A program made the translations under genes and the position numbers. 64,000 nucleotides of DNA from Cytophagaceae bacterium. Lineage in GTDB: Bacteria; Bacteroidota; Bacteroidia; Cytophagales; Spirosomataceae. The stretch covers positions 124,001-188,000 of the forward strand of contig JAIXOL010000030.1 of NCBI GenBank assembly GCA_027486845.1, read 5' to 3'. The notes beneath the pieces were generated by a model. That model saw only the letters and a list, made by a program, of their open reading frames with translations. It searched no databases and was not told the DNA's origin. Shown piece after piece: positions 62,714-64,000 of the stretch; position 1 is the first letter of the stretch, and every line of letters starts with the position of its first letter.

Positions 62714-63136
62714 ATGAAATCATTTTTTTTGCTCACTTCCTTACTGTTCTTTGGTTTTTCAGAAAGCCAAGGACAAACTTTTAACTTAAAAATCTCCAGC
62801 ATAAAAAGTACAGCTTTACTTAGAATTGCTTTTTATAAGAAAGAAAACAAATTTCCGGATGAAGGTAAATTTGCATTTGCAAAAGAAATAAAGCCAACGA
62901 AAACTGGCGATATTACCCTCGCATTTACCGACATTCCAGCGGGCGAATATGCTTTAGCTATCTATCAAGATTCAAATGGCAATAAAAAGCTGGATACTAA
63001 TTTAGTTGGCTACCCGAAAGAGCCCTTTGCTTTTTCGCAAAACATCAAACCAAAGTTCTCAGCTCCAAACTATGAAGAATGTAAAATAATATTCGATACC
63101 AATAACACGACATTTTCAATCAAACTAATCAACTAA
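62714..63136 (+). CDS. DUF2141 family secreted protein
   Basis: This 140-residue protein has a signal peptide ending in SESQGQ and the DUF2141 beta-sandwich: LRIAFYKKENKFPDE, then ITLAFTDIPAGEYALAIYQD, NGNKKLDTNLVGYPKEPFAFS. The family is common in Bacteroidota and of unknown function. It is 1 bp before the membrane protein gene, so the two are cotranscribed. Confidence 0.88.
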   Translation: MKSFFLLTSLLFFGFSESQGQTFNLKISSIKSTALLRIAFYKKENKFPDEGKFAFAKEIKPTKTGDITLAFTDIPAGEYALAIYQDSNGNKKLDTNLVGYPKEPFAFSQNIKPKFSAPNYEECKIIFDTNNTTFSIKLIN

Positions 63137-63137
63137 C

Positions 63138-63572
63138 ATGAACGCTTCTTCAATTTTTCAATTTGGCAATTCTTTTATCATTTTTGGTTGGCTATTGCTA
63201 ATAATAGCTCCGAACTGGAAACATACACAAAACATCATTCTGAATGGTTTCATCCTCTTGTTTGCAGTCATTTATACCGTCTTAATTCTAAAGGATATTG
63301 GAGATTTCAAAGCTGATAGTTTTAGTACATTATCAAACGTAAAAGCATTATTTCAGAATGATAATGCCGTGGCGGCAGGTTGGTTTCACTATTTAGCTTT
63401 TGATTTGTTTGTGGGGGCTTATATCGTACGTGCGGCCAAGAAACTTAATATTTCTCGCTGGTGGGCTACGCTCCCATTACCTTTTACGTTTATGTTTGGC
63501 CCAATGGGGTTTCTTGTTTTTTTTATCATAAAAACCATTATATCCGCATCTAAAAATGACACAAATAAATGA
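63138..63572 (+). CDS. ABA4-like (DUF4281) membrane protein
   Basis: This 144-residue protein has four transmembrane segments and the ABA4/DUF4281 motif WFHYLAFDLFVGAYIVRAAK, and ends in LPFTFMFGPMGFLVFFIIK. ABA4 homologues are linked to neoxanthin synthesis in plants; the bacterial role is unknown, possibly carotenoid-related. It overlaps the operon of the DUF2141 gene. No carotenoid genes are in the window. Confidence 0.88.
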   Translation: MNASSIFQFGNSFIIFGWLLLIIAPNWKHTQNIILNGFILLFAVIYTVLILKDIGDFKADSFSTLSNVKALFQNDNAVAAGWFHYLAFDLFVGAYIVRAAKKLNISRWWATLPLPFTFMFGPMGFLVFFIIKTIISASKNDTNK

Positions 63573-63792
63573 AATATATCAAGAAATAAATTGTTGATTT
63601 TTGCAACTTTTCAATGATTTCAGTATAAAATCCCATATAAATAAACTAACATTTATAATTTAATTCCTTCGGGATTTAAAATTCCTGTGACTTATTTTTT
63701 CTGTAAACATATCATCTCTTCGGGTTTTTATACTAAACATTTTTTTTAAGACTTTGTGGATTGTTGACCCTCGAACGTGAACCTAAAAACGC
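63573..63792. other. Convergent intergenic region with small UUCG hairpins
   Basis: Two short CTTCGG loops occur near 63667 (ATTCCTTCGGGATTT) and 63720. They are small and not clearly terminators. Confidence 0.35.
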
Positions 63793-64000
63793 TCACTTCA
63801 CCGAAATCACATTTTCTAAATCTGCCTTTTGTTTTGTGGTATTTCCTACTTTTTGAAATGGAAATTTTTTTAAAATTCGTTTTACTTTCATACAGAATAT
63901 CTCGGTAGCATAAGCTGGATTATCAATGATTTCGCCCGCAGTTCCACGCCAAACCAACTGCCCAGTTTGAGCATCTACAATATCAATGATTAATGTTCCG
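63793..64000 (-). CDS. DUF4136-like protein (partial, C-terminal 69 codons)
   Basis: A minus-strand frame is open from the right edge to TGA at 63793-63795. It reads TLIIDIVDAQTGQLVWRGTA, then IIDNPAYATEIFCMKVKRIL and ENVISVK. This is the end of the DUF4136 family, a Bacteroidota lipoprotein type, with the conserved LVWRG motif. The N-terminus, including any signal, lies outside the window. Confidence 0.75.
   Translation of the reverse strand, partial: GTLIIDIVDAQTGQLVWRGTAGEIIDNPAYATEIFCMKVKRILKKFPFQKVGNTTKQKADLENVISVK

Noticed and set aside
63600-63760. CTTCGG loops as a terminator of the ABA4-like gene
   Set aside because: The stems are only a few base pairs, and one has no clear T-run.

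Overview
The window is low-GC DNA from a member of the Bacteroidota, most likely a Cytophagales relative of Emticicia, Arcicella or Spirosoma. The evidence is a SusC/SusD pair, lipoproteins with short signal peptides, candidate TAnnTTTG promoter boxes, a Bacteroidota-type LptD, DUF1080 and PVC-type cytochrome sugar enzymes, and many palindromic intergenic repeats. The genus is an inference. I saw no rRNA, tRNA, CRISPR array or intact insertion sequence.

Layout. (1) 1-3669, minus: N-terminal part of a giant alpha-2-macroglobulin-like lipoprotein that runs off the left edge. (2) 4215-26030, minus: a 22-kb carbohydrate locus. In transcription order it holds susC, susD, a sugar-dehydrogenase-like cytochrome c, a DUF1080 lipoprotein, a ketose 3-epimerase-like protein, a TIM-barrel isomerase/dehydratase, an alpha/beta hydrolase, a DUF4432 mutarotase-like protein, a phosphomannose-isomerase-like cupin, another TIM-barrel isomerase, a Gfo/Idh/MocA oxidoreductase, an RbsA/RbsC/RbsB ABC importer, and a class II aldolase-SDR fusion of the RhaD/YuxG type. 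Together these would cover outer-membrane uptake, periplasmic oxidation or cleavage, inner-membrane import, isomerisation and aldol cleavage of an unidentified sugar. No sugar kinase or DNA-binding regulator is in the cluster. (3) 26362-32059: a GyrI-like effector-binding protein, a secreted hydrolase, a small secreted protein, lptB and recJ. (4) 32290-38865: a potassium-related block with a KdpD-like kinase, KdpE-like regulator, outer-membrane barrel and Kup transporter. Next to it lie two decayed genes, a TumE-like toxin remnant beside an intact antitoxin-like gene, and a nuclease-like pseudogene. (5) 39007-47003: MCE/MlaD protein, murein amidase, divergent LptD and valS. (6) 47111-57547: GIN-domain lipoprotein, ROK kinase, a double thioredoxin-fold protein, a Tat-exported oxidoreductase, and a complete MFP-RND-TolC efflux operon. 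(7) 57975-64000: aroQ, xerD, a PfkB kinase, a secreted phosphodiesterase-like protein, a formylglycine-generating-enzyme-like protein, DUF2141, an ABA4-like membrane protein and a partial DUF4136 gene.

The main points for a second look are the sugar locus as a self-contained pathway that joins SusCD to an ABC importer, the decayed TumE-like toxin, the kdp-type regulators next to kup without kdpFABC nearby, a palindromic repeat read in frame inside valS, a repeat forming the 3' end of xerD, a terminator-like hairpin inside the possible lptD leader, a 73-bp tandem duplication in the GIN/ROK divergent promoter region, and several families of REP-like palindromes.
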